From: Acorus gramineus
Taxonomy: Eukaryota; Streptophyta; Magnoliopsida; Acorales; Acoraceae
Direction of reading: 5' to 3'
DNA: 64,000 nt
Assembly: GCA_030737835.1 (NCBI GenBank)
Contig: CM060856.1
Span: forward strand, 2,514,952 to 2,578,951
Shown: positions 48,045-60,339 of the stretch, piece after piece
How positions within the stretch are numbered: the first letter of the stretch is position 1
How the letters are laid out: every line of letters begins with the position of its first letter
Made by a program: the position numbers and the translations under genes
The notes under the pieces: model-generated
The model's database searches: none
Told to the model about the DNA's origin: nothing
Seen by the model: only the letters and a program-made list of their open reading frames with translations

Positions 48045-48323
48045 ATGGAAGCGTATTCTTCGTCCGGGGAGGATTTGACTGTCAAGGTGATTCTTAATTC
48101 TGAATTGGATATAGATGAGCGGGTTGTGCTTCTTTTTCTTTTCATCATTTTCTTCTGCTTGTTCTTCTTTTTGTCCTGTTCAGAGAAAGTTTGTTTTGAA
48201 TTGGATGCAGGCAAGGAAGCCTTATACAATCACTAAGCAACGCGAGCGATGGACTGAGGAGGAGCACAGCAGGTTTCTGGAAGCCTTGAAGCTGTATGGT
48301 AGAGCTTGGCAGCGCATTGAAGG

Positions 48324-48365
<42 letters not shown>

Positions 48366-51300
48366 TCCTTACATGATTTGATTGGGGATAATAGAAAAGG
48401 AGTTAAAGTTAGTTTATATGTGTGTGTGTTGAGGTAGTTAAGCCTTTGATTGGGGATAATAGAAAAGGAGTTAAAGTTAGTTTATATGTGTGTGTGTTGA
48501 GGTAGTTAAGCCATATTACATACGCATTCTGAACAGAGCATATTGGTACAAAGACGGCCGTGCAGATCAGAAGTCATGCGCAAAAGTTTTTCTCAAAGGT
48601 AAGATTGGCATCTTCTCAAATTTTAGTTGCTCAAGGGTTTTTTACTAGTGAAATATTTATTTGCTTTGATTTAGTAATTTGGATTAGGACTTTCAATTAG
48701 TTTATTTGATTTCTTCAATTACATGTCTGGCATATAATACGTTTTTGGATCATATCATGTGCCCTTTAAAACACTTGCACCATGTGCAAGCATTTGAAGA
48801 AGGTAGATATTTGAATACAGTATGTAACAGAATAGCATGGTTAATTTTCATAGCAAGTAAAGTAGTTGAAGTAACTTCAGAATGAATCCCTCAATGTTTC
48901 TTTGTGTATCTCAATGTTACCCTTTTAAAACAAAACTTGTGTAAATTGATGCTTCGAGAGTCTCCAAAAATAAATAGGGAGTGTTATTGCTTATATATGT
49001 GAGAAATCAATGTCACCATAGCTGTTTTTGTTGATATTTTTTTATATGTAACATATACTTTGCAGTCTTGATGGAAAATCGAAAGACCTCTTTTTATCTT
49101 CCAGTAAGAACATTCATCAGCTTATCCAAATTCAAATAAAAAGTTGACTTCAGATATATTGGAATGAGGGAGATGATTTTCTCGTTTTGATTAGTCATTA
49201 AAGGTTTCATCATCAAATTTGCATGCTAGAAAAAATTCGTATGCGATTGTTAATTTGGAGGTGGCTGTCGGAAATTAGAACCATGACTGAATTCGTGATC
49301 TAGTCCCCCCTCTCATCAAATCTTCTTTTTCCCTGGGGATTCAAGAATGCACTCAGGCTTGGCCTGAGATCCCTTTTTGTCCTCACTCGATCAGAGAGGT
49401 TTTGAGGAGAATAAGTTTTTCCTTGGGGTCTCCTTCCCTGAGGATTCAATTATGCACTCAGGCTCGGCCTGGAATCCCTCTTGGTCCCATTCAGGGAGAG
49501 AAACCTTGAAAGGAACGATTTCATTTTCGGGGACTCCAAGTTACAGGGGCAAGAGAAGTAATGGAGCTTTTGCGCTAAAGCCAAATTAGGGTTCAGGTCA
49601 CTAGGTGAAGAACCGCAAAGACCCTGTTAAGTGTTGGAATTGGAGGAAACTTGCCATCAGAGGTATTAATGCACAAAGCCTCTGGATCTGGCACCCTGTA
49701 TTCCAAACATGTTGTTTCAATTAGAGAAGTGGTCCTACGAGATGCCAAAGTCCTTTTAGAAACCGGTGTCAAACTCTTTCATCTACATCAAGATCCCAAG
49801 ATCTAGGGATGTCCGGCAAAGCGAGGAGTTCCTAAGTCGGTGCATAGTTGGGAGTTGGCATGGGTGTAGGAGGTTGAACTGGGAGGTGATCCGAATGGGT
49901 CTTTAAATTAGATGGAAAGGTATCCGGAGGTGGAGATTCATCAGCCTTAGCCCCAATTCCTTCCTCATAGAACCCCCTCCATTATTCAAGAAACCTCATT
50001 CTCAAGGAGAGGCACCTAATTCTCGAAGGGGGTTCGATCCCCTTTAATCAGTTTGCCGAACATGGGAGAGACCGGCTTGTAGAAGGACATGGTGGTGGTG
50101 TTCCGCAAAGGAATTCCTCTTCTGTGGAGGGATAGCAACTCTCTCACAAGATTGGTTGGCAAGTTTGGGAAGGTGATTTACGCCAAAGAGGTGTTAATGG
50201 AAGGGGAAGAATACCCTCTTGGTGAAGGTAGAAATGGAAGCGGAGGTTGGTAGACCCCTTCCGAATAGTATATCAACTAAAGCATATGGTCATCATTTCT
50301 GGGTGAACATTCTTCCTTCCACGTACCCAAAGAGGGATAAATATGTGGAGGTATTAAAAAGGAATATCCATAAGGCCCCACCTTCATCTGGCATCTTGTC
50401 CTCCTCCAATGAGCCCTAGAACAATCAGTAGGCGATTCATTGCAAGAATTGCCTTCTTAAGATAAGTCGACAGACTTAGCTGAGTCGGTATAGAGGAGTC
50501 AAGACCATGTGTTTTGGCAAACTGAACGACGGTTGGACCATCCTTGTGTGATCATGGGGTTGGTGAGTTCAGTATGTGAGTCCACGTATTGCTTGAGGAG
50601 GTCGGTCTGGCATTAATTTGGGATGGTCAGTTCCAAGCGACTTAGACGTATGTGGGAATTCAAAATTTCGAAGTCATGTAGTGATGGGCCATCGTGGACT
50701 ACGTTGGTAGAGAAAGGTGGCACATCGTAGTGAGAAAGAGGATGCCACGTGTCCCAATGTACATCCTCATTCAAATAGGATGAAGGACATGTGGCCAGCC
50801 ATTGGTAGTGCGTTTTGTGACTTGTCTCGATTTGAATTCAAATGGCAGCCCAATAGCTCATTGACACGTTGACAAGGAAATTTTAGCCGAATCAGGGCCA
50901 ATAATTTTCAGCCTATTTTAGATGGTGTCGGTGCTGGATCCGGAACATTTTGAGAACATCATGCATGGATCTCGAAATATCCATTTGAATTCAATTACAC
51001 ATGGATAGGGAGATCCTAGTGGGCCCAGGCCAATTGGTGCTAAAAACCCCCAATCCAATTACGTGGCAGTTCCCTTGGAAGATTCATATATGGACTCGTA
51101 GGTTTCGGAGCTTCAAACTGAAATCAGGACGTGTGGATGGGCCCTCATAAAAGGTTTAAAGTGGGACGGATCCGGGTCAACCCGAGGCTTTTATCTGATC
51201 TGTAATCTAAAATTGACCGAGTGTTCAAGCAAGCATATGCTCAACGATTTCCCACTCTATTGAATGCCAGCAGGTTATCGAGATCACCTGGCATGGCCTA

Positions 51301-54300
51301 TCTGGATGTGGCTATTCCTAACCAGTTCAAGGGTGGTTGGTTGATGCGTGAAGACACCATGGAGTCAATGTCATCTCTCTTTCTGAGGTCTGGTCTACCA
51401 GATTTTCAATAATCTTTTCACTGAACTAGGTGCTGCTTCACTTGGAGGATGATTTTCATTCTCTCCACAGCTGCAGAGCTGGGTTTCAGGTCATCCTCAA
51501 CTGCTGGCAAATTCTTGAAAGGATGGCATGCTCAATCTCCACTGAACGCTGGTATTGTTTTCCCCCTGAAGTAGGCCTGTCAACTGGTCGGGTCCGGGTA
51601 AGGTCGGGGTGGACCCGAACCCGACCCGTGACAGGACCCGGCGGGTCCGGGTCTAACCCAGGACCTGACGGGTCCGGGGAAATGTGGACCCGGACCCGTC
51701 GGACCCGGGTCGGGTCCGGGTCCGACCCGACCCGGATGGTTGGGTAAAAAAAAAAAAAAAAAGAGAGAAGAGCTCATGTATTTGTTTGCCTTATCATTCT
51801 ATTTGAAATTTTTTATAATAAAACATTATTGTTAATGAGACTATGTTTGAATATAATTTTATACAATTCAAAAGAAGTAAATGAATTATTAAACAACATC
51901 CAAAACAATAATCACTAACATAAAAAATATATTAACCTAAATAATAAACATAACTAACCTAAACAACATTCAAAACAATATTAACCTAAACAACATTCAA
52001 AACAATAAACACTCACATATTAACCTAAATAATAAACATAAATCATGCAACAAACTAATTAATCATACAAATTCAAAAGCTAATAAGTTAATTGTCCAAA
52101 ACAAACCGATTTATAGGCTTGTTATGATTATGATTTATGAACTTGTAGATACAAAAATAAGTTAAGTAAGAAATAAAATTATGTATCAACTAACACTAAT
52201 GGTCTTATAATATATGAGCATATTTTAATAAAACAATCGGGTCTCGGGTCCAACGGGTCGGGGCGGGGTGGACCCGGACCAGACCCGTTTGTTTGTTCAG
52301 GTCCGCCGGGTCGGGTCCAACTCGGGTCGGGTATATTACACGTGTAATCGGGTCTGAGTCGGGTCGGGTCCGGGTTTGGACCCGACCTGTTGACAGGCCT
52401 ACCCTGAAGTGCTAGTGAAGGAGAAAGGTGTCAAAAGCTCGGGGAAGCACAACGTCTTCCGCAGCAATTATTCTCATCCAGTGCACCTAAAATAAATTGG
52501 GGAAGAGGGATGTTGGAGAGGAACCTTGATGCTAATCATCTTTCCAAAAGCGGGTTTCCACCCCATTGTGAGGAATGATTTGGATTTTCTCCATGATTAC
52601 CCCAACCAATTCGAGGGTATCTTTCCATGCCTTGGATATAGCTACTCTAGGGCACACAATCAAAGAAAGCCTTGTATATTCCTTATGGTGCTTTTTCGCA
52701 AATGACTCCAATAACAATAGTCCGCATCGGCAACCATCCCCCAAACCCATTTCCCCAAGAGGGTTTTATTAGTGTTGCATGGATTTCTTTCATGGTTTGT
52801 TCTATCCACTGGGGAGGGATGATTTTAGCTAAATAAAGATACTTGTGTTTAAGGATGCCCATTTCTCCTTCTTCGCTCGACGAATAAGATCCCACTTTGC
52901 TAAGTGCGGACTAGGCCAAGGTATCTTGTGGGAGGACAATCCACCTTGCACTTCATCACCTCGGCAAACCGTTGAAGCATGATGTCCTCCATGTTAATGC
53001 CCACTCATTTGAGGAAGTTAATGTGAAGGTCCGATAGGAACTCAGAATACTTCAAAACAAATTGAATCCCGCTTATGTTCTCCGTAGCTTGGCGTAGAAG
53101 CAATTACTTTGGCTCTTTCTCAAAGAGACGTTAAATGAAATTTAGCTTATTCTACAATGTCTCAATTAGGTTATATTATTATTATTATTTATTTTTTTTT
53201 GGAGAAGAGGTAAAGCTTGTTACCAGTACTTTTATATAAAATCAAAAGTGGGTTACAAATCTAAAGGTGGGATGAGGAGAAATAGAGAGAACAAAACAAA
53301 ACAAGAAGCGCCAAAATGCTCCTGAGTGAAGGGTTATCTTGGAGTTATCTGTAGATGGATTATCTACCATAGGCTCCCTTCAATCCATACCCGGCAGCAC
53401 GCTAGTATGCAATCACAAGACTGTCTCGACGCACAACAATGCCCCTCGCTCTAGCTATGTTGCGCTCCTATTCCCTAATGTAGGAAAGTACCATCTCCCA
53501 CATGTTTTCTGGGTTATATTATGTTAGCTCCAGGTATAGGCTCTTATCGAGCTGCTTTATTCCATTTGATCACTCACGCCTATTCTAAAGCATTATTATT
53601 TTTAGGATCTGGATCAATTATTCATTCAATGGAACCTATTGTTGGATATTCACCAGGAAAGCCATTGTTGTCCCATAAAATTGCATTAGCATACATAACC
53701 ACTGCGGTTCAAAACTTTTTATTTTCAGAATCTGTTGTAGTTCCCAGTTCGCATAATCCTCCGCTTTGGAGAATTAGAGTTTGAGAATGAGCCCCAGTTT
53801 TTAACCTGTGCAGAGCTCAGATCAACGAACTTGTAAAGATTAGTTAAATATGAAGTGCAGGACAGGGCAGTGTGAAGGCGAACTAGAAAAATTATAATTT
53901 GAAGTGATTGTTATAGAGGAAGGTTACCAACTTCTATAGGGGGCGAAATAGGAATACATTGAAAAAATTAGGATTTATGGCTGATGCACCAGCCCCGGAT
54001 TTTTTTTAAAAAAAAATCAGATCACAAGTAATGGGAGTGTAGAACAAAGTGTATTTAGAGAGGTTTTTTTTTCTTTCAAATTTTTTTGTCTCATCATTGG
54101 TTCATATGTTGATGAGTATTGCTTGATTTATGATGAAACATGCAGCTAAAATAAGTGGGAAAATTTGTGAATAAAATGACCCTCTCAGTACTCATCAACA
54201 AAATGAAGGAGCTGGTTTGGACAGGCAGTAACAAAGTGTTATTACTGAGCCAAATCAGCCCCTTTTTTTGTTTCAGGAGAACTACACCTTATAGAAAAAC

Positions 54301-54797
54301 AGCTCAGTAAAATATGAAGTTGTTTTTTGGCATAGCTATATATGCATCACTTGGCCAAACCAAGCCCCTTGTTGAGGTTATTTAAATATCTTGGTTTTTA
54401 AATCCTAATGGAGGACAAGAGAAGGCTAAGAATTGACCGATTAGTATTGAATTACTTACATTATTGGTCCCAGGAGTGGGTAATGGAGGGTTGGTAACAA
54501 GAACTAGGCCAAACACTGCCATGGTTGTTTAGAGAGTTCATGCCGGATCCTGACTCGGTGTATGGTTGGTTTGCATTGTTTTGGGATTACAACATCAAAG
54601 ATTGAAATTGCAGTACTCCTGCTAGCTAAGAAAGTATTTACATGTCCCTTAATTACATTAGATGGTGTGACCAAGGATATTCTCTTCTCCATGAGAACAA
54701 CTACAAGCTTCCCAGTCATGCATAAAATGTATCTGTGCCTTGCTTTTTCTTGATCATGTGATGCTTAGGCTTGATGTGGAAAAGTTAGATTGGAATA

Positions 54798-54832
<35 letters not shown>

Positions 54833-57800
54833 CAAGGGTCCATAAGGATCATTGTGCTTTTGCAAAACATCTTTTAGTCATGTCGCCCTAATGCATGATT
54901 CAAGCACCTGTGCTACAGTAGTTATCACTACTATTGATCTCGGTTGGTGGCTGTTGGCCGTTGCGTTTGTTTGTTAGTTCTATTTTCCTGACAAGTTATA
55001 CCCCAGTTTTTTTAATGAATTACGGTAGATTTGTCTACCTTATTTCAAAAAAAAAAAATTATCTTCTTCTAATGTAAGGAGATCTTTCGTGTCCTTTTTT
55101 CAAGGGTTTCTTAATAAGATGCCGATATCTTTTCTCAAAAAAAAATAAAGTATGATTCATGAGCATACATGAAAATGATCATGGATCTTTAGCATATAGA
55201 CACTTGACACATGGGGTAGCTATAGGTATGTAGATATTTCAAATTAATTTATGAGCCACTCAACTTGCTCTCCATAGGAGGTGTAGATAGGCAGTCATTT
55301 CCTACAGCCTCCCAGTACCATGTTCTTTGATACATATAAGTGGTTGCACATAAATCTCCGTTTAGCTTCTTCATTCTTTTCCACGCTCGTCAAATTTTGA
55401 ATCACTTGAATTCTGTAAGGTGTTCAAGTTCCACATCATCTTCATCGACCTTTCTCTGCTTCCTATTGGAACCTTGCTAGATCTGTGCATTAGCACTGTA
55501 TAACTCTTGGGAAGGCTGACTGAAAGAGCATATCATGAACTCCTCTACCATCTGTTATTCAGCCATCATGGGAATCCACCTGTTCCTTTAGGTGTTTTAA
55601 GATGGTACCCAGCATGAGAATAAACTTCTTAAATTTTTCGTTGGTGGGCATCAACATGTTGGAGGGGGAGATATCATTTAACTTGGGAGATATCACTGTA
55701 GATTTCAATAGGACTGGGAGATCTATTGATGAGTAAATAGGGTTGTCTAGAATTGTTTTCTTTCCTCTTGGATGTTTAGTATTTTTAAAAATATTTGTTG
55801 GGTTATCTTGTCCTGTATAGAAAACTAAAAAAGGTTCCTCACGCTATTCCATTTTCTCTCCCACTATACAAGCCACACGCTTAGGAAAGCTTGGTTGAAG
55901 GTTTTCAAGTCTTTGATTTCCACTTATACCAGAGACCTGGTATTTGGATTACAATACCAAATAAGCAGAAGCTCATCAAAATCATAAGACGAACATTAGG
56001 TAAATCTCCTAAATGGTAATCAAGATGTTGTCAGATAGAAATACGTGATTGGGCCTTTGTGTTAGTGGTGATGAGTCCAAATGATTTACACAAATCCAAG
56101 GGTTCAGATCAAACTTACCCCATACACAAAAATTGGATTAATCTGAATTCTCAACAAGCATTATGCAATACACCTGGGTGACTGAATGTATATTTTTGTC
56201 ATGCTTGCGGGTTTTCCTTGGCAAGTAAGAAACCAAGTAATTTCGCAGATAATAAATGGAGAAAATGAATAAATGCAGTACAGCAACAATCTATATTGAT
56301 TTAGATACTTTTGCTCTTAGAAGTTAGAAGTGCCTAAGAGCATTATTGTTGCACCACTTTGGGAGAAATGTATGATTGTCCATGGCATGCTTGCATGTGC
56401 ATAGGTGCATAAGGCATCATAACAAAATTCCGTAAGGCATTGCATCAATGAACAGAATAATGATAAAAGCCTGGAGAATTATTGTGCAGGTCGATGTACA
56501 TTGAAATATTTTCTTGTACTGGATCTATTTACATTATATTCTTGCTGCTTATAATCTTCTAAAACATGAGTGTTTCGAAGGGGTACTGGGATCTATTTAC
56601 AGTAGATATTCTTCTAGGGCATGTTTGCATATGCATAGGTGCACAAGGCATCATAACAAAATTCCACAAGGCACTACTTCATGAACAAGCCTCTGATAAA
56701 AAAAAACCCAGAGAATTAATGTGCAGCTCAATGTATATGAAAATATTATCTTCTGTTGGATCTATTAACATTATAGTCTTGCGCTGCTTATAACATGATT
56801 GTATTGGAATACTGGGATATATTTACTTTATATTTTCTACTGGATCAATTATACTCATGCTCTTGGTGATGAATGTAACGCATATATCATCAGCGTACAA
56901 GTGCCCTGCATAACATTTAGAGTAACCTTTGATACTAAGGTGGAGATGACACCAAGGAATATTGAATGATAACTGCTTAATGAGAAAGAGAGGGAGGTAG
57001 GGAGCTTCCCAAGATTGAAGTTCTTGCACTGCAACCAAAATGTAGATGCAGTACAGTGAGATCTTTTTGACTTTTTTTTTCTTCGGATGCTAATGTGCAT
57101 GATTTTGAGCTCTTGCATATTTGCATGTGTACCCATATACATTTTAAAACATAAAAATATTAGAGACTGGAAATTAATCACACAATCTGTTGAGCACCAT
57201 AAACAGAACCACTGGAATTTTAGATTATTAACCCTGATACAACGATGAGGTTTGTTGCATTTGAAAATGAATTTTATTGCTATTTCATAATATGCTTGCA
57301 GTTGGAGAAAGAAGCTCTGGTAAAAGGCATTCCTTTACGTCAAGCTCATGACATAGAAATTCCTCCTCCACGCCCTAAAAGAAAACCAAGTAATCCGTAT
57401 CCCAGAAAGACTAGTGCAGGTGCAGTCTCATCATCCACAGAAGCAAAGGATGGAAAGCCATTGTCTACTTCTTCAGAAAACCCCACCAAAAATGCACTGG
57501 ACTTGGAAAATGATGCCCCTATGGAGGTACACATCTATTTTTTGGATATTACCTTCTGTCTTCTTTTCTTTAGTGCTTTTACCTTTAATCCAGGAACCTG
57601 CTGAAGCTGAAGCATTCCAACGAACAAAAGAGAATGAAGAGGACAATTGCTCAGAAATCCTTACTCTTTTTAAAGAACCTCCCTGTCCTTCCATATCTGC
57701 TGCAAGCAAAACCTCTGCAAGTGTGAGTACTTATAGAGAGTTCATGCCCTTGGTGAAAGAGATAAAAGACAAGACGGATGGATCAGATAGTAAGTCCTCT

Positions 57801-59515
57801 CTAACTGACAATGGGAATCAGAATCAAAGAAGAAACAATGGAAACTCTACAGAACCATATACTAACAGGCTTGAAGGACTTTGCATTAGCCCACAGACTA
57901 AATTATCTCAAGGGAGGGATTATGAAATAAGAAAGCCTGAAAAGTGTGGTCTGCCGCTTGTCAACGAATTAGAAGGATCGCAAAGCTGCCCAAAGCATGC
58001 ACCGGTTCGTTTTGTAGCAGGAAGCACTGCAAAGGTTGACCGAACTACATCATTAAATGTGGCGCAGGCCATGCCCAAACAAGCTGAGGCACATGCAAAT
58101 TTTAATCCATTTCCAAGCCCAACGTCTTCTGCAGCAGTTGATTTCCAAGCCAACTCAGAAAAGTCCTCACTTCATCAGTCTATCCCCATTTTCCACCCTT
58201 TTGCTCCATTCCGAAACACCCAAGACGCTTATAGATCTTACCTCAATGTCTCTTCTGCATTCTCAAATCTCATCCTGTCTACTCTACTTCAGAATCCCGC
58301 AGCACATACAGCAGCATGCTTGGCAGCTTCATTTTCGCCAAATACAGAATTAGAAACCTCGGCAGATTCTACGGCAGCAAGACACACTTCAAATATGGCA
58401 GCCATTGCTGGGGCTACAGTTGCTGCTGCATGTGCGTGGTGGGCATCCCATGGCATGTTCCCTTTATGTCCTCCCCTTCACCCTGGCTTTGCGTTTGGCC
58501 CAGCACCACCAACTCTATTTCCAGTGGCAGAACACCAGCAAGTCACGGAAACTACGGAAAGGAAGGAGACTGCGGCTTTGAGTCTCATGCAAGAAGACCA
58601 GCAAGTCATAAATCAAGAGGCCTGTGAGGCCATGCAAAATGGGCATTCATCTCCCAGATCATCACCATTCTCATCCTCAAACTCTGAAGGCAGCAAGAAA
58701 ACTAGGCCACAGAACACTGGATCGAATGTTATGCCACATGAGCAGGAGAAGCCACCTGATCCTATTGGTTTTCACAGCTCAGACAAGGGAAGGAATAAAA
58801 AACGTGAGCGTTCATCATCTGGCTCGAATACACCTTCCCGTAGCGATGCAGAAGCAGAGTTATGTAAGCAGGGAGGAGAAGCGGGGGGAACCACAGAAAC
58901 CCATTTGGACCACTTAGCAAGTGAAGCTAGTAACAACGTACGGCGTGTGAGAAGTGGCTCTGGGAATGTTAATGATTCCTGGAAGGAGGTCTCCGAAGAG
59001 GTGGTTTTTGTATAATTACACTCAATTTCTCTACCAAGTATGTCTTTCTGAGCATTCATCATTAGTACTCTAATATCGGTCCTTTTTCTTGTCAGGGACG
59101 TCTCGCATTTCAAGCATTGTTTTCCAGAGGAGTACTACCGCAAAGCTTTTCACCTCCCAAGAAGGCGCCTACTGAAGAAGGGAATCCGAAGGCAATCAAT
59201 AAAGATAAAGAGGAAGCTGTGTCACTGCCTGTCGACCTCAACATAAACGAATGGGTGATGGACACGGATCACTTCCAAGGTGATAACAGCATCCAAGGTG
59301 AAGAGAGGGATGAACCCTGGAGAAGCAACAGCAACCCTGAGGAGCAGCCTCAGCTAGGCGGGACTGGTTATGGGAAATTGAAGCTTCGCCGGACTGGTTT
59401 CAAGCCTTATAAGCGGTGTTCGGTGGAGGCTCAGAGCAAGGCCACAAGTGGGAACGGTCTCAGGGAAGAGAAAGGTAACAAGAGGATCCGCATTGAAGGG
59501 GAAGCCTCTACGTGA
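48045..59515 (+). CDS. LHY: LHY/CCA1-type circadian MYB-like transcription factor
   Basis: Coding exons: 48045-48086, 48211-48322, 48537-48598, 57302-57526, 57594-59000, 59096-59515, all with GT...AG introns in frame, giving about 755 residues without interruption. Residues 1-14 ([11 protein letters not shown]...) match the conserved LHY start. The single MYB domain (about 24-72) has W28, [12 protein letters not shown] and SHAQKFF at 64-70. Next come [17 protein letters not shown] (about 92-108), an Ala/Trp-rich conserved block ([13 protein letters not shown]) and the C-terminal [12 protein letters not shown] motif. LHY is a nuclear repressor that binds evening elements in TOC1/PRR and other clock genes at dawn. 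An in-frame ATG 12 bases upstream (48033) could add four residues, but the 48045 ATG has the better context (G at -3 and +4) and fits the family. Length fits full-length LHY. Intron 3 is unusually long. Failure to splice intron 4 or 5 would add a few codons and an early stop. Confidence 0.95.
48323..48536 (+). repeat. LHY intron 2: CT/GT microsatellite and 68-bp tandem duplication
   Basis: The intron opens with (CT)n(GT)n at 48324-48366, then has an apparently perfect two-copy duplication of 68 bp (48377-48444 and 48445-48512, starting TTTGATTGGGG), and ends AACAG at 48536. An identical tandem copy implies a very recent event. Confidence 0.9.
49700..50430 (+). mobile_element. L1-type LINE ORF1 relic
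   Basis: Around 50098-50330 the plus strand reads in pieces like a plant LINE ORF1/DUF4283 protein. There is a [11 protein letters not shown]...LVGKFGKVI segment, then [15 protein letters not shown] and [13 protein letters not shown] in another frame, matching the family order (GIPxHLW..., GxxWGKV, ...P..I...G..FWV). It is frameshifted and truncated, with no ORF2 attached. Confidence 0.5.
51572..52401. mobile_element. hAT-type MITE with GGGTCCGGGTC arrays
   Basis: An 830-bp element with inverted ends TAGGCCTGTCAACTGGTCGG and (reversed right end) TAGGCCTGTCAACAGGTCGG, flanked by a perfect 8-bp duplication CCCTGAAG (51564-51571 and 52402-52409). GGGTCCGGGTC-like words crowd the first 170 bp and the last 170 bp in inverted orientation around an AT-rich centre. 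It sits in LHY intron 3. Confidence 0.93.
53099..53672 (+). pseudogene. Nuclear copy of chloroplast ndhF fragment (NUPT)
   Basis: 53099-53178 and 53523-53672 together match a conserved stretch of plastid NDH subunit 5 (pieces [20 protein letters not shown], then [20 protein letters not shown] and [13 protein letters not shown]). There is at least one in-frame stop, and the two parts are separated by the retroposon at 53180-53511. Similarity fades before 53099 and after about 53672. It is a non-functional insert of organelle DNA in the LHY intron. Confidence 0.88.
53180..53511 (-). mobile_element. Retroposon (5'-truncated LINE or SINE) inside the ndhF insert
   Basis: A 332-bp insert flanked by a perfect 11-bp duplication GGTTATATTAT (53169-53179 and 53512-53522). 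On the minus strand it ends in an A-rich tail (AAAAAAAAAATAAATAATAAT), preceded by a TTTGTAACCCACTTTTGATT region like a LINE 3' UTR. No box A/B is obvious, so a truncated LINE is more likely than a SINE. Confidence 0.8.
54802..54831. repeat. (TG)15 microsatellite
   Basis: Uninterrupted TG dinucleotides inside LHY intron 3. Confidence 0.97.
54960..55146 (+). mobile_element. Two LINE-like 3' tails in tandem
   Basis: One ends AATGAATTACGGTAGATTTG followed by an A-run at about 55048-55059. The second ends AATAAGATGCCGATATCTTTT followed by an A-run at 55137-55145. Both look like plant L1 3' ends. No coding part is attached. Confidence 0.45.
56378..56840. repeat. Diverged two-copy tandem duplication in LHY intron 3
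   Basis: GCATGCTTGCATGTGCATAGGTGCA (first 20 bases shared) near 56385 returns as GCATGTTTGCATATGCATAG near 56619. Both copies continue with GGCATCATAACAAAATTCC and GGATCTATT...ACATTATA. Period is about 235 bp, and divergence implies an old event. Confidence 0.75.
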
Positions 59516-60330
59516 CACAACGCAAAAGATGTCACACATGGGGGTGACTTTTCCAATGCATGTATATTTAGCTTAATCATTCTTACGGATCTAAAAGACA
59601 TAAAAAATAGAACTTGGTATGTAATTGTTATTCACTTGTGGACTATGTACGCGTCATTTGATTTTTCATAATTCCAAGATACTCTCAATACATGCATTGT
59701 TGCTGTCCTCGTTTGTTCAGTGAATGAATTGATGGTTTCATCATTCTTTTTGCAGTCTGACAGGGGTCGCCGATATTCATTCACTCTTTTACACAGGAAT
59801 CCAGGGTTTGACAAGTGATAGGTTAATGTTTCATGAAACGCGCTGTTACACCCCGGTTTATTTTTATCCCTAATTTTAATCCTATATGCGTTGATAAAAA
59901 ATTAACGATGCATATGTTCACGTCAACAAGGCATATGCTTCGAAAGAATTTTTTACATTTTCTATAAATGTATCCATGCAATTCATTGAAATATATGTTT
60001 TATTTTTTTATAAAAGTATATACCTTATTAGATGAGGTATATTATTTTTAAAAAATTTGAAACACATGTAGACTGGAATTGAGGCTAGAAATGGAGCTGG
60101 ATATAACGTTATCCTTCATGAAAACAAATCTCATTCAAGATATTGGAGAGTTGTCGTGTCGGGATGGGTTTGTATTTTCTCTTTTTTTATTATTATTTTC
60201 TATTATCACATATTTTTAATTCAAACATGTAATCATACTTCTTTAATAAAAGTATTGGTGACATAGTTCTACCTTTTTTCTATAAAAAAAAAATATTGGA
60301 GAGGGTTTTTTTTTTATTAGAGTTTTGTTA
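59516..60330 (+). other. LHY: LHY 3' UTR and downstream DNA
   Basis: About 300 bp after the stop are non-repetitive and probably include the 3' UTR, but I see no single clear polyadenylation signal. From about 59850 the sequence becomes AT-rich intergenic DNA. An A-run at about 60285 preceded by TTTAATAAAAGT may be another LINE tail. Confidence 0.45.
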
Positions 60331-60339
60331 TACTCGGGT

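Larger units (their letters stand above)
48599..57301 (+). other. LHY: LHY intron 3, about 8.7 kb, rich in insertions
   Basis: Donor GTAAGA (48599) and acceptor TTGCAG (57301). It splits the gene right after SHAQKFFSK. Contents seen: single-copy AT-rich DNA 48600-49270; a diverged 104-bp duplication (about 49333-49520); LINE relics about 49700-50430; unidentified DNA 50440-51560; a hAT MITE 51572-52401; unidentified DNA 52410-53098; chloroplast ndhF DNA with a retroposon 53099-53672; nothing recognised 53673-54801; (TG)15 at 54802; LINE tails about 54960-55146; nothing recognised 55147-56377; a diverged duplication 56378-56840; and single-copy DNA up to the acceptor. Confidence 0.85.

Noticed and set aside
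53523-53784. Open frame encoding part of NDH subunit 5 as a possible host gene
   Set aside because: It is a short plastid ndhF fragment without start, end or intact frame, inside an LHY intron.
57414-59015. Reading the whole 533-codon frame as one LHY exon
   Set aside because: Codons before 57594 belong to another phase of exon 4 plus intron 4, and those after 59000 run into intron 5. Family motifs place the splice sites at 57594 and 59000.
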